Shown: piece after piece, positions 1 to 7,422 of the stretch
Layout: every line of letters starts with the position of its first letter
Numbering within the stretch: position 1 is the first letter of the stretch
Assembly (NCBI GenBank): GCA_007119095.1
Contig: SKQI01000267.1
Coordinates: 1-13,782, forward strand
Direction: 5' to 3'
Source of the DNA: Wenzhouxiangella sp.
GTDB taxonomy: Bacteria > Pseudomonadota > Gammaproteobacteria > Xanthomonadales > Wenzhouxiangellaceae
DNA: 13,782 bases
The notes under the pieces: generated by a model
Told to the model about the DNA's origin: nothing
What the model saw: only the letters and a program-made list of their open reading frames with translations
The model's database searches: none
Made by a program: the position numbers and the translations under genes

Positions 1-2
1 AC

Positions 3-1094
3 AGCGGTCGGCTGCGGCTTGGTGGTGAGCACGAAATCAACATCCGTCTGCGCGACGATCTGGTGTTTCACAAGCGCCAGACCCTGCCGCATCATTCCAA
101 CGGCATGCGCTTTACCGCCTTCGACGAGCATGGCACCACCCTGCTGACGCGCGACTATTACTCGGTGGGCGGCGGCTTCGTGGTCAATGCCGCTGAGGCC
201 GCGGCCGATCGCATCGTCGCTGACAGTACTGCGCTGCCGTACCCCTTCAGCAGCGGTGACGAACTGCTGGCCCAGTGCGATGACCACGGCCTGCGGATCA
301 GCGACGTCATGCTGGCCAACGAGCAGGCTTGGCGCAGCAAGGACGAGATTCACAGCGGGCTGCTGACCATCTGGCAGGCGATGCAGCAGTGCGTGGAGCG
401 TGGCATCGAGCAGACCGGCTACCTGCCGGGCGGGTTGAAGGTGGCCCGCCGGGCACCCACCCTGTACCGCAAGCTCAAGCATCGTGCCCGCGAAGACAAC
501 CTCGACCAGCTTGACTGGATCAATCTCTACGCGCTGGCCGTCAACGAGGAAAATGCCGCCGGCGGGCGCGTGGTCACGGCACCGACCAACGGAGCTGCCG
601 GCATCATTCCCTCGGTGCTGCACTACTATCGTCGTTTCGTCGCCGGCTCCTGCGAGGATGGCGTGATCGAGTTTCTGCTGACGGCCGGCGCGATTGGCAT
701 CCTGTACAAGGAAAATGCGTCGATCTCGGGCGCCGAGGTCGGCTGCCAGGGCGAGGTGGGCGTGGCCTGCTCGATGGCTGCCGGTGGATTGACGGCGGCG
801 CTGGGTGGCACCATGGGTCAGGTTGAGAATGCCGCCGAAATTGGCATGGAACACAACCTGGGTCTGACCTGCGACCCGGTGGCCGGTCTGGTCCAGATTC
901 CCTGCATTGAACGCAATGCCATGGGCGCGGTCAAGGCTGTCAATGCGACCCGCATGGCCATGGCCGGCGACGGCAAGCATCGGGTCAGTCTGGACAAGGT
1001 GATCAAGACCATGCGCGATACCGGCCGCGATATGAAAACCAAGTACAAGGAAACCTCGCGCGGTGGCTTGGCGGTCAATGTGATTGAATGTTGA
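3..1094 (+). CDS. sdaA: L-serine ammonia-lyase (serine dehydratase, iron-sulfur type), 5'-truncated
   Basis: Converts L-serine to pyruvate and ammonia in the cytoplasm with a [4Fe-4S] cluster. The frame is already open at the left edge (first full codon at base 3), so the N-terminal part, roughly 90 residues of a protein usually about 455 long, lies outside the window. The GTG at 63 is internal, because homologous-looking sequence precedes it. Visible family signatures are TAPTNGAAGIIP, SGAEVGCQGEVGVACSMAA and GMEHNLGLTCDPVAG. The cluster ligands expected from the Legionella enzyme are present with the right spacing: Cys codons at 744-746, 870-872 and 903-905 (42 and 11 residues apart). The last residue is Cys (1089-1091), matching the C-terminal tail cysteine that plugs the active site as fourth iron ligand in that structure. 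The gene overlaps the next one by 7 bp. It could equally be named sdaB; the two are not separable here. The family assignment is secure. Confidence 0.95.
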   Translation, partial: SGRLRLGGEHEINIRLRDDLVFHKRQTLPHHSNGMRFTAFDEHGTTLLTRDYYSVGGGFVVNAAEAAADRIVADSTALPYPFSSGDELLAQCDDHGLRISDVMLANEQAWRSKDEIHSGLLTIWQAMQQCVERGIEQTGYLPGGLKVARRAPTLYRKLKHRAREDNLDQLDWINLYALAVNEENAAGGRVVTAPTNGAAGIIPSVLHYYRRFVAGSCEDGVIEFLLTAGAIGILYKENASISGAEVGCQGEVGVACSMAAGGLTAALGGTMGQVENAAEIGMEHNLGLTCDPVAGLVQIPCIERNAMGAVKAVNATRMAMAGDGKHRVSLDKVIKTMRDTGRDMKTKYKETSRGGLAVNVIEC

Positions 1095-2032
1095 ATAAAT
1101 TCCTTCTCTCCCTGCTGCTGTTGCTGCCAGCGGCAGTCACTGCGCAAACCATCTACAGCTACACCGACGAGCGCGGCATCACCCATTTCACCGATCGCAA
1201 GCCCGACACCGAGGCCGAGGTGCGGGTGCAGCGGGCGGTGCGCGAACCCGAGGCCTTGCTGAGTGTGCGGCGGACCGGGCCGGACGAGGCGCCCGTGTGG
1301 TGGTTTCGTAATCGCACTCAAGGCCCGTTGAGTGTTCGCATCGATCTGGCCGAGGCGGTCAATGTGGTCAGCGAACCTGAACTGCCCCGGGTGTTCGTGC
1401 TGGATGCAGGGGCCGAGCGGGAGCTGGTGACCATCGGGGCGCTGGATCCGCGCGGTTCCTGGCGCTACCAGCTGCAAACCGAGACGGTGCCCGGTCGGCC
1501 GGGCGCGCGACACAGTCCCGAGCAACCTTATCGGCTGCCGCTGCCGCCTGAGGGTGAATTTCTGATCGGCCAGGCATTTGGCGGTGAGTTCAGCCACAAC
1601 GAACCGGGTAGCTACCATGCGGTTGATTTCAGCATGCCGATCGGCACGCCGGTGCACGCAGCCCGCGCGGGCGTGGTGATGGACAAGGCGCGCTGGTTCA
1701 GCAGTGCCGGGCTTCGCCGCGACTACCACGGGCACCGCGCCAACTACATTAGAATCCTGCACGACGACGGCAGCATGGCCCTCTATGCCCACCTGGATTA
1801 CAACGGGGTAACCGTGCGACCCGGCCAGCGGGTGCGTCGCGGCCAGAAAATCGGACACTCGGGCAATACCGGTTTTTCAACCGGTCCGCACCTGCATTTC
1901 GTGGTCCAGGTCAACCGCGACATGCAGCTGGTCTCGGTGCCGTTCGAATTTGAAGGACCGGATGGCGCCGCTTTTACCCCTCGAGCGCGCACCCGGGTGA
2001 GTACAGCTAGTGGGCTGCCCACTAGGGACTGA
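1088..2032 (+). CDS. Secreted M23 family metallopeptidase with N-terminal DUF4124-like domain
   Basis: A 314-residue exported protein, probably a periplasmic or outer-membrane-associated peptidoglycan endopeptidase or LytM-type regulator. Residues 1-19 are a signal peptide (LLSLLLLLPAAVTA, then Q20). Residues 20-40 (IYSYTDERGITHFTDRKP) fit DUF4124, often found at the N-terminus of proteobacterial envelope proteins. Residues 157-290 are the M23 core: HAVDFSMPIGTPVHAARAG with Asp180 as zinc ligand, YAHL with His235, and GPHLHF with His268 and His270. The first zinc His is either His170 or His177; the canonical HxGxD spacing is altered, as in other AVDF-type members. The catalytic set looks complete, so an active enzyme is likely. 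The ATG lies inside the end of sdaA with no clear Shine-Dalgarno, which suggests translational coupling. The 3' end converges on an LRR gene with a 3-bp gap. The link to sdaA is probably only co-transcription. Confidence 0.9.
   Translation: MLNKFLLSLLLLLPAAVTAQTIYSYTDERGITHFTDRKPDTEAEVRVQRAVREPEALLSVRRTGPDEAPVWWFRNRTQGPLSVRIDLAEAVNVVSEPELPRVFVLDAGAERELVTIGALDPRGSWRYQLQTETVPGRPGARHSPEQPYRLPLPPEGEFLIGQAFGGEFSHNEPGSYHAVDFSMPIGTPVHAARAGVVMDKARWFSSAGLRRDYHGHRANYIRILHDDGSMALYAHLDYNGVTVRPGQRVRRGQKIGHSGNTGFSTGPHLHFVVQVNRDMQLVSVPFEFEGPDGAAFTPRARTRVSTASGLPTRD
2007..2025. terminator. Perfect 9-bp inverted repeat at convergent gene ends
   Basis: The sequence ctagtgggctgcccactag is a perfect palindrome around a single central base (8-bp stem with a 3-nt loop). 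It sits in the last codons of the M23 gene, 11 bases before the convergent LRR gene's stop. The position suits a bidirectional transcription stop or 3'-end-stabilising hairpin, but no T-tract follows on either strand, so intrinsic termination is uncertain. Confidence 0.35.
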
Positions 2033-2035
2033 GCT

Positions 2036-3658
2036 TCAGGAATTCGGGCAGTCGGCCAGGGCCGGGCGCGCCAGTGGTTCGATCGGGTAGCCGCCGCTGC
2101 CGTAGTCATCGAAATGGCTGTCCCAGACGACTTCGCCGCTGTCGAAGTCGGGCGCGTGGAAACGCAGGGTGAGTTCGCCCCAGTCGACCAGCTGGACATC
2201 TGCCGCGTCGAACTCGGGGCCATGACGTCCGCCAAGCGGCATCAGCAGCGAGCTGATAGGGATCAGCAGGTCGTTTTCGGCGCCGGCAGCGCTCGTGACC
2301 GGGGCCTGCCCGATCATCCAGGTCTGGCGACCGGAGCCGTCGGCCTGGTAGGTATACCAGTAGACCACGGCGCTGCCATCGGCCATGATCTCTACGCTGA
2401 AACCCTCGCCGAGGTTGTCCGGGTTGAACCATGCCCCGGACAGTACCTGGGCCGGATGGGTCAGGTCGCACTGGCTGCCGGCCAGGCGGCTGAGCTGGAC
2501 GTAGTCAAGACGATCAGAGACGGCGAATATCGGGCAAGGCATTGGGACGGGCCCGCTTATGTCCGGCACGTATTCCAGGGGTGGACAGCCGCGGTAGTCG
2601 ATCATGACTCGCTCGACATGCAGCCTTTCGTCGCCCACCCGGTCCATGCGCTTGGCGCCAAGCTGGCGCATCAACAGCGCCTCATCGTTGTTCGTGCGCA
2701 GACCCAGGCTGAAGTCGCCGCGGGTTTCCAGCAGCTCGGGGGCGGCCAGAGAGGCCTCGCCATGGCGGCCGATGTCGAATGACCAGGCCTGGTGGCCATC
2801 CAGGTCGAAGCCAAAGCTGTAGATCAGGAAGTGCTGCTCGTCGAGCAGCATCATGGAAATGCCCTCGCCACCGCGATCCGGCGCAAACCATGAACCGCTG
2901 ATGCCCGCGTCCAGAGCCTGGCGTTCCCGGCCCAGGCAGTCTTCCCAACCTGGCCCTCCGACGTGGCGTTCGTTGATCCACTCGATCAGCACCGGGTCGG
3001 CGATGTCGAGCGCGTTGAAGCAAATATTCAGGCCGCCGCCGGTGAGCGGCAGGTCGGTCTCGTACAGGGAGGCCAGCATCACATCGCCGGACAGGGAACC
3101 GGACAGCTGGTTGCCGGCCAGGTTGAGATACCCGGGTGCAGCCGTAGACATGGCGGCAAAGGCGTTCTCGGCACCGCCGTCGAGCTGGTTGTCACTCAGG
3201 TCCAGCCAGGCAAGTGCCAGTTCGGCCCAGCCGGCCGGAATGGGCCCGCTGAGCGCATTGTCGGCCAGCACCAGGCGCGATGGGCCGAGGTGGGAAGGTA
3301 TGCTTGCCGGCAGCTGGCCGGCAAGCTGGTTGGAAGAGAGATCCACCGATACCTGAACGCGCCGGATCATCCGGACGACGGCCTCATCGAGGCTGCCTGA
3401 CAGGTTGTTTGCCGGCAGTTCCAGACGGGCGATTTCCATAAAGCCCCAAATCGGGTTGGCTCGACAGCTGATGCCGTACCAATCGCAGATCGGCGTGTCG
3501 TCATCCAGCCAGCCGTCATTGCGATGCCATTGGTCGCCATCGGTGGCCAGGTAAAAGGCTTCCAGATCCGTCCTGGGCAAGGGCGGCGGCGGGCTCAGAG
3601 CGTATGAGGCGCCGGCGCACAGCAGGGTCCCCAGCGCAATCCAGATGCTTGTCTTCAT
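2036..3658 (-). CDS. Secreted leucine-rich repeat protein, paralogue A (5 LRRs plus two C-terminal W/G-rich domains)
   Basis: 540 residues, last of three tandem paralogues. I start it at ATG 3658 because MKTSIWIALGTLLCAGASYA is a signal peptide; the open frame upstream (to 3763) runs inside the neighbouring gene in another frame. After a Pro-rich stretch (22-28) comes the LRR N-cap, with ATDGDQWHRNDGWL and Cys58/Cys65 in CDWYGISC, as in plant-type LRR proteins. About five plant-type repeats follow at 76-195 (LxLxxNxLxGxLP pattern, e.g. VDLSSNQLAGQLP). A cap with Cys213 and Cys241 closes the LRR part. Two related domains start with SGSWFAPDRGGEG (254) and SGAWFNPDNLGEG (407); the end is ARPALADC. 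No membrane anchor is seen. LRRs usually bind protein or carbohydrate ligands, so secreted recognition or adhesion is inferred. The start is 8 bp downstream of paralogue B's stop, with only a weak ribosome site. This is the most divergent of the three. Confidence 0.85.
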   Translation of the reverse strand: MKTSIWIALGTLLCAGASYALSPPPPLPRTDLEAFYLATDGDQWHRNDGWLDDDTPICDWYGISCRANPIWGFMEIARLELPANNLSGSLDEAVVRMIRRVQVSVDLSSNQLAGQLPASIPSHLGPSRLVLADNALSGPIPAGWAELALAWLDLSDNQLDGGAENAFAAMSTAAPGYLNLAGNQLSGSLSGDVMLASLYETDLPLTGGGLNICFNALDIADPVLIEWINERHVGGPGWEDCLGRERQALDAGISGSWFAPDRGGEGISMMLLDEQHFLIYSFGFDLDGHQAWSFDIGRHGEASLAAPELLETRGDFSLGLRTNNDEALLMRQLGAKRMDRVGDERLHVERVMIDYRGCPPLEYVPDISGPVPMPCPIFAVSDRLDYVQLSRLAGSQCDLTHPAQVLSGAWFNPDNLGEGFSVEIMADGSAVVYWYTYQADGSGRQTWMIGQAPVTSAAGAENDLLIPISSLLMPLGGRHGPEFDAADVQLVDWGELTLRFHAPDFDSGEVVWDSHFDDYGSGGYPIEPLARPALADCPNS

Positions 3659-3665
3659 GTCGAGA

Positions 3666-5519
3666 TCAGTTGTCGGCGCATTCGGCCAGCATCGGCCGGG
3701 CCAGGCGGCTGAGACTGAAGTCGCCGCTGCCGTATTCCGGCAGTTCGCTGTCGAACCAGGCATGGCCCGACAAGTCGTCGTCGAAATGCAAGGTCAGGCT
3801 GCCCCAGTGCACGACATCAATCTCGGTGCTGTCGAAATCGCTGCCGAAGCGAGTGCCCGTCGGCATCAGCAGGTTGTCGACGAACAGGGTCTGACCGTCG
3901 AACAGGGCGTCGCCGGTCATCCAGGCCTGAAAGTTGCCGCTGGACTCGGGCACGTGGGTGAACCAGTAGACGATGCCGCGACCGTCTTCATTGACTTCGA
4001 CGATAAAGCCCTCGCCGGCCTGGTCCGGGTTGAACCAGGCGCCGGATATCCACTGCTGCTCGACCTGGTTATCGCAGCGGCTGCCGGCCAGGCGGGTCAG
4101 CGGAGACAACCGATCGCTGCGGGAATGATGATCAAATAGCAAGGTGCCACCAGCGCTGCCCGCTGCCGGCCAGGCCAGACTGTAGGCGGCGTGCAGTCTT
4201 GCCTCCGGCGTGCCATGCACGGTCAGGCGCAGGTCGACCGGATCGGCGCGCGGCCCGGCGATGCCTTGCCCGAACTGGCCTCGGGTGGCGTACATGGGTG
4301 TCAGGGTCGCGGCCGCAGAGCGCGGGTCAACCACGCTGAAAAACCAGGCCTGCTCGCCGGCGGGCACCGGCTGCTGTGGCGGAAAGGTGAACCAGTAGAG
4401 CAGCAGGCTGCCGTTTTCCAGCAGCATCTTGGAATAGCCTTCGCCAGCACGCTCTGGCAAATACCAGGAGCCGCTGGTTTCCGGGGTCAAGGCCTGAACC
4501 TCGCCCTGGCAGGCGACAAAGCTGCCGCCGTGGTGCGATTCGCCAATTAGCTCCTCAAAGCCGGCTTCGCTGGCGTCGAAGTCATTCCAGCACAGGTCCA
4601 GGCGATCCTGGCCGGCAAATGTGGTTCGGCCCGTGGCCGGGGCAAAATTCAGTTGAAGCAACTGATCGGGCAGAGTGCCGGAAAACTGGTTGTCGGCCAG
4701 GTTCAGGCCGACGACCGTGTCGATACGCATGGCCTCGACTGCCGGAGCAATGGAGCCCTCGAGTTGATTGGCTTCCAGATTCAGCCGGCGCAGGTGGGCC
4801 TGGCCCAGCCAGTCCGGCAGCTCGCCGCTCAGCGCGTTGTTGGAAAGATCCAGTTCTTGCAGCGCGCCCAGCCCGGCGAGGCTGTCCGGGAACGCGCCGT
4901 TCAACTGGATGGTGGAAAGCCCAAGGCGTTGCAGTTCGGTCATGGTCGACCATTCCGGCGGCGGTGCCACGCCCAGCGGATTGCGATCAAGCACAAGCGA
5001 ACGCAATGGCAGCCCTGACCAGGAGGTGGGTAGCGGGCCGTTGATCTCGTTGCTATCCAGGAACAGATCCAGCAGCCGACCTGAGGCCGCATGGTCAAGC
5101 TCAGGCAGGGCGCCGAACAGGCGATTTTCACCCAGGTCGATCACCAGCACGCTGCTGCCCGTGCTTTCAATCATGCTTTCGATCAGTCCAGCAGGTACTT
5201 CTCCGGTCAGGGCATTGCCGCGCAGGTTCAGACGATTGAGGGCACTGAGATCGACCAGCGCGGCCGGCAGCGTGCCATTCAGCCCGTTCCAGTCCAGGTC
5301 CAGCGCCCGCACCCGTTCGACCCCGGTGCCGCTGATGACACAGTCCACGCCGTGCCAATCGCACAGGCTGTCGGCTTCCAGCCAGCCGTCATTTTGAGAC
5401 CAGCTGTTGCCATCGGTGGCCAGGTACAGTTCGGTCAGCGCGGCACGATCGTTGCTGTCTGCCGACAGCGTCTGCGCCAGCATCAGCAGCAAGGGAATCG
5501 CAAGTGCCCTGTAGTTCAT
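3666..5519 (-). CDS. Secreted leucine-rich repeat protein, paralogue B (9 LRRs plus two C-terminal W/G-rich domains)
   Basis: 617 residues, middle gene of the tandem trio. The ATG at 5519 is preceded by GGAGG seven bases away and opens a signal peptide (MNYRALAIPLLLMLAQTLSA, residues 1-20); the frame extends seven codons further upstream but has no better start. The N-cap has ATDGNSWSQNDGWL and Cys53/Cys60 in CDWHGVDC. Nine plant-type repeats follow at about 69-290, for example LDLSNNALSGELP and LNLADNQFSGTLP; repeat 6 (LGLSTIQLNGAFP) lacks the usual Asn. The LRR C-cap has Cys310 and Cys337. The first W/G-rich domain starts at SGSWYLPERAGEG (349) and the second at ISGAWFNPDQAGEG (491). Both contain an aromatic YWFT strand and QAW; the protein ends ARPMLAEC. 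Its C-terminal half is closer to paralogue C than to A. No enzymatic motif is seen. Extracellular ligand binding is inferred from family behaviour only. Confidence 0.87.
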   Translation of the reverse strand: MNYRALAIPLLLMLAQTLSADSNDRAALTELYLATDGNSWSQNDGWLEADSLCDWHGVDCVISGTGVERVRALDLDWNGLNGTLPAALVDLSALNRLNLRGNALTGEVPAGLIESMIESTGSSVLVIDLGENRLFGALPELDHAASGRLLDLFLDSNEINGPLPTSWSGLPLRSLVLDRNPLGVAPPPEWSTMTELQRLGLSTIQLNGAFPDSLAGLGALQELDLSNNALSGELPDWLGQAHLRRLNLEANQLEGSIAPAVEAMRIDTVVGLNLADNQFSGTLPDQLLQLNFAPATGRTTFAGQDRLDLCWNDFDASEAGFEELIGESHHGGSFVACQGEVQALTPETSGSWYLPERAGEGYSKMLLENGSLLLYWFTFPPQQPVPAGEQAWFFSVVDPRSAAATLTPMYATRGQFGQGIAGPRADPVDLRLTVHGTPEARLHAAYSLAWPAAGSAGGTLLFDHHSRSDRLSPLTRLAGSRCDNQVEQQWISGAWFNPDQAGEGFIVEVNEDGRGIVYWFTHVPESSGNFQAWMTGDALFDGQTLFVDNLLMPTGTRFGSDFDSTEIDVVHWGSLTLHFDDDLSGHAWFDSELPEYGSGDFSLSRLARPMLAECADN

Positions 5520-5591
5520 TGATATTCCTCCGGTTGCCAACCCCTTGCAGTGACTTAGCCTAACACGACTGTTGGCGGGCGATGGCCCGGG
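5520..5591. other. Gap between LRR paralogues C and B
   Basis: 72 bp between the stop of paralogue C and the ATG of B. Apart from the ribosome-binding site I see no convincing promoter (no -35/-10 pair) and no hairpin followed by a T-run, so read-through from paralogue C is the simplest reading. Confidence 0.5.
5524..5531 (-). promoter_or_regulatory. Ribosome-binding site deciding the start of LRR paralogue B
   Basis: On the minus strand this reads GGAGGAAT, with GGAGG seven bases before the ATG at 5519. It fixes that start over the longer open frame upstream. Confidence 0.8.
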
Positions 5592-7322
5592 TCAGTCGCT
5601 CTCGCACTCGGCCAATAAGGGTCGGGCCAGGCGGGCGATGGCAAAATCGCTCGACCCATACGCGGGATCGTCACTGGTGAACCAGGCGTGGCCGCTGAGG
5701 TCGTCGTGGAACTCGAGCAGCAGCGTGCCCCAGGGCAGGTTGGTCACATTACTCAGATCTGCCGGCGCTGCAAACTCGGTGTCGGCGGGCTGGAACAGTG
5801 GGTCAATCAGCAGGTGGTCGCCATCAAACAGCGCGTCTCCGGTCATCCAGGCCTGCCAGTCACCGCTGGCCGGCAGGCCGCTGCCGGCGCTGCCCTCGGG
5901 CGTGTAGGTGAACCAGTAGACCACGCCGCGTCCGTCGACCAAAGCCTCGACGATAAAGCCCTGGCCGGCGCGGTCGGGGGCATACCAGGCGCCCGATATC
6001 CATTGCTGATCGGTCTGGTTGTCGCAACGCGTGCCGGCCAGTTGGCTCAGGCGGACCAGGTCTTCACGCCAGGGCGTGTCGGGCATTGGCGGCCAGGTAA
6101 TGCTGGGCGTGCCGGGTTGAAGCAGGTCGTAGCCGGTGTAAGCAATCCGGTGCTCGGCATGGAGACGGTCAGCCTCGACGCGGTCCAGGCGCAAGCTGCC
6201 GCCTCGAAAGAAAGCAGGCGAGACATCGCCAAAACCCTGCTCGAAGCTGCCGCGGGTGCGCAGGCTGGGCATGAATTGAGTTGTTGCAGCGCTGCTCGCC
6301 CCGCTGTTGAACAGCCAGAGCTGCCGATTGCGGGAAATATGGCTGAACCAGTAGACCAGCGGCGTACCGTCCTCCAGCATCATCAGCGTCAGACCTTCGC
6401 CGGCGCGCTCCGGGTTGTACCAGCTTCCGCTCAGTTCGAGGTCGACCGGCACGCGGTCGCGCTCCATGCATAGCTGGCGTGGCCCGCCCTCGTGGCGTTC
6501 GTCCAGCCATTGTTCCAGCTCGGGGTCGTCGATGATGACGTCCGTCCAGCACAGATTGATCTCGAGCAGTTGGCGCTCGGCAATCCAATCGGCCTCGAAC
6601 GGACCACTAAAGGCATTGTCGGCCAGGCGCAGGCTACCGCCCCGCGGCACAGGCCACTGGGCGTCTTCCAGCGTCATAGCAGCCAGAGCCGGCGCAATGC
6701 TGCCCTCCAGCTCATTACTGGACAGATCCAGCAAGTCCAAGCTGAATACCTGCCAGCGTTGGGGGATGGCGCCGGTCAGCTGGTTTCGGGACAGGTCCAG
6801 CCAGCGCAGCGCACTGTAAACTACCGGCGGCGGCGGAGGATCGAGAATGATGTTGCCATCGGGGTCCGGTAACGGTCCGAACAGCTGATTGCCGGACAGA
6901 TCAACGCGCTCGATCTTGTACGGCACCCGGTCCAACGGTCCCTGCAAGACGTTATTTGACAGGTTCAGGCGGCGAAATGATGCCCGGAGCAGGGCCACGC
7001 CTTCGATCCGTCCCTGCAGGTTGTTGTCTGCCAGGTCCAGGCTGCGGAATTGCTGGAACGACGGCATCGGTGGAATCGCCGGTACCCAAGTGCAGCCGAC
7101 GCCGTACCAGTCGCAGACCGGGGTGGTTTCATCCAGCCAGCCATCGTTGCGATGCCAGTCTTCACCGCCGGTGGCCTCGAAGAAGTCGGTCAGGGCCGGG
7201 CGCATGGTCTCGGCATCCAGCGGTTCGGCCGATACCGTTGACGACAGCCATAGCCCCAGTGAAAGCAGCAGGCAGGCGCGCCAGTGATTGCAGATGTTGT
7301 CGGTGCTTGTAGAAAACGCCAT
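5592..7322 (-). CDS. Secreted leucine-rich repeat protein, paralogue C (6 LRRs plus two C-terminal W/G-rich domains)
   Basis: 576 residues, first gene of the minus-strand LRR cluster. The ATG at 7322 has AGGAG six bases upstream; the open frame extends 12 codons further without a better site. Residues 1-32 form a signal peptide with a long N-region and hydrophobic core (ACLLLSLGLWLSSTVSA). The N-cap has ATGGEDWHRNDGWL and Cys70/Cys77 in CDWYGVGC. About six plant-type repeats lie at 93-242 (LDLADNNLQG, VDLSGNQLFGPLP, LDLSRNQLTGAIP). They are interrupted by a Pro-rich insertion (PDPDGN to PPPPP, 153-166). The LRR cap has Cys258 and Cys285. W/G-rich domain 1 starts at SGSWYNPERAGEG (298), domain 2 at ISGAWYAPDRAGQG (442); the end is ARPLLAEC. 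It shares long stretches with B, such as QAWMTGDALFDG and DDLSGHAWF, so B and C look like the most recent duplicates. The function is inferred only as exported ligand binding. Confidence 0.86.
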   Translation of the reverse strand: MAFSTSTDNICNHWRACLLLSLGLWLSSTVSAEPLDAETMRPALTDFFEATGGEDWHRNDGWLDETTPVCDWYGVGCTWVPAIPPMPSFQQFRSLDLADNNLQGRIEGVALLRASFRRLNLSNNVLQGPLDRVPYKIERVDLSGNQLFGPLPDPDGNIILDPPPPPVVYSALRWLDLSRNQLTGAIPQRWQVFSLDLLDLSSNELEGSIAPALAAMTLEDAQWPVPRGGSLRLADNAFSGPFEADWIAERQLLEINLCWTDVIIDDPELEQWLDERHEGGPRQLCMERDRVPVDLELSGSWYNPERAGEGLTLMMLEDGTPLVYWFSHISRNRQLWLFNSGASSAATTQFMPSLRTRGSFEQGFGDVSPAFFRGGSLRLDRVEADRLHAEHRIAYTGYDLLQPGTPSITWPPMPDTPWREDLVRLSQLAGTRCDNQTDQQWISGAWYAPDRAGQGFIVEALVDGRGVVYWFTYTPEGSAGSGLPASGDWQAWMTGDALFDGDHLLIDPLFQPADTEFAAPADLSNVTNLPWGTLLLEFHDDLSGHAWFTSDDPAYGSSDFAIARLARPLLAECESD

Positions 7323-7422
7323 ATTCGGCTCCTGACAGGTTTTAACCAAGGGTTCCATGGGCGCCGTAGCTTGTCAACCGCGCTAAACTACGCGGCTTGC
7401 CTGATGCTAGTGCCGTTTTGCC
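7323..7422. promoter_or_regulatory. Divergent intergenic region, LRR cluster / prfC
   Basis: 100 bp between two divergently read genes, so it should hold a promoter for each. On the minus strand TTGACA (7377-7372) matches a perfect sigma-70 -35 box, but no good -10 lies 16-18 bases downstream of it. On the plus strand taaact (7384-7389) is a weak -10 candidate without a -35. The region is placed by context; no individual promoter element is convincing. Confidence 0.4.
7329..7333 (-). promoter_or_regulatory. Ribosome-binding site deciding the start of LRR paralogue C
   Basis: AGGAG on the minus strand, six bases before ATG 7322. It supports that start over the upstream in-frame ATG at 7358. 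Confidence 0.75.

Noticed and set aside
818..1858. Long minus-strand frame opposite sdaA and the M23 gene
   Set aside because: It is the mirror of two well-supported genes; the translation has no recognisable domain.
3659..3763. 35-residue upstream extension of LRR paralogue A
   Set aside because: It runs inside paralogue B and would bury the signal peptide that begins at ATG 3658.
7372..7377. Sigma-70 promoter for the LRR cluster from a perfect TTGACA on the minus strand
   Set aside because: No acceptable -10 sequence occurs at 16-18 bases; reported only as part of the intergenic region.
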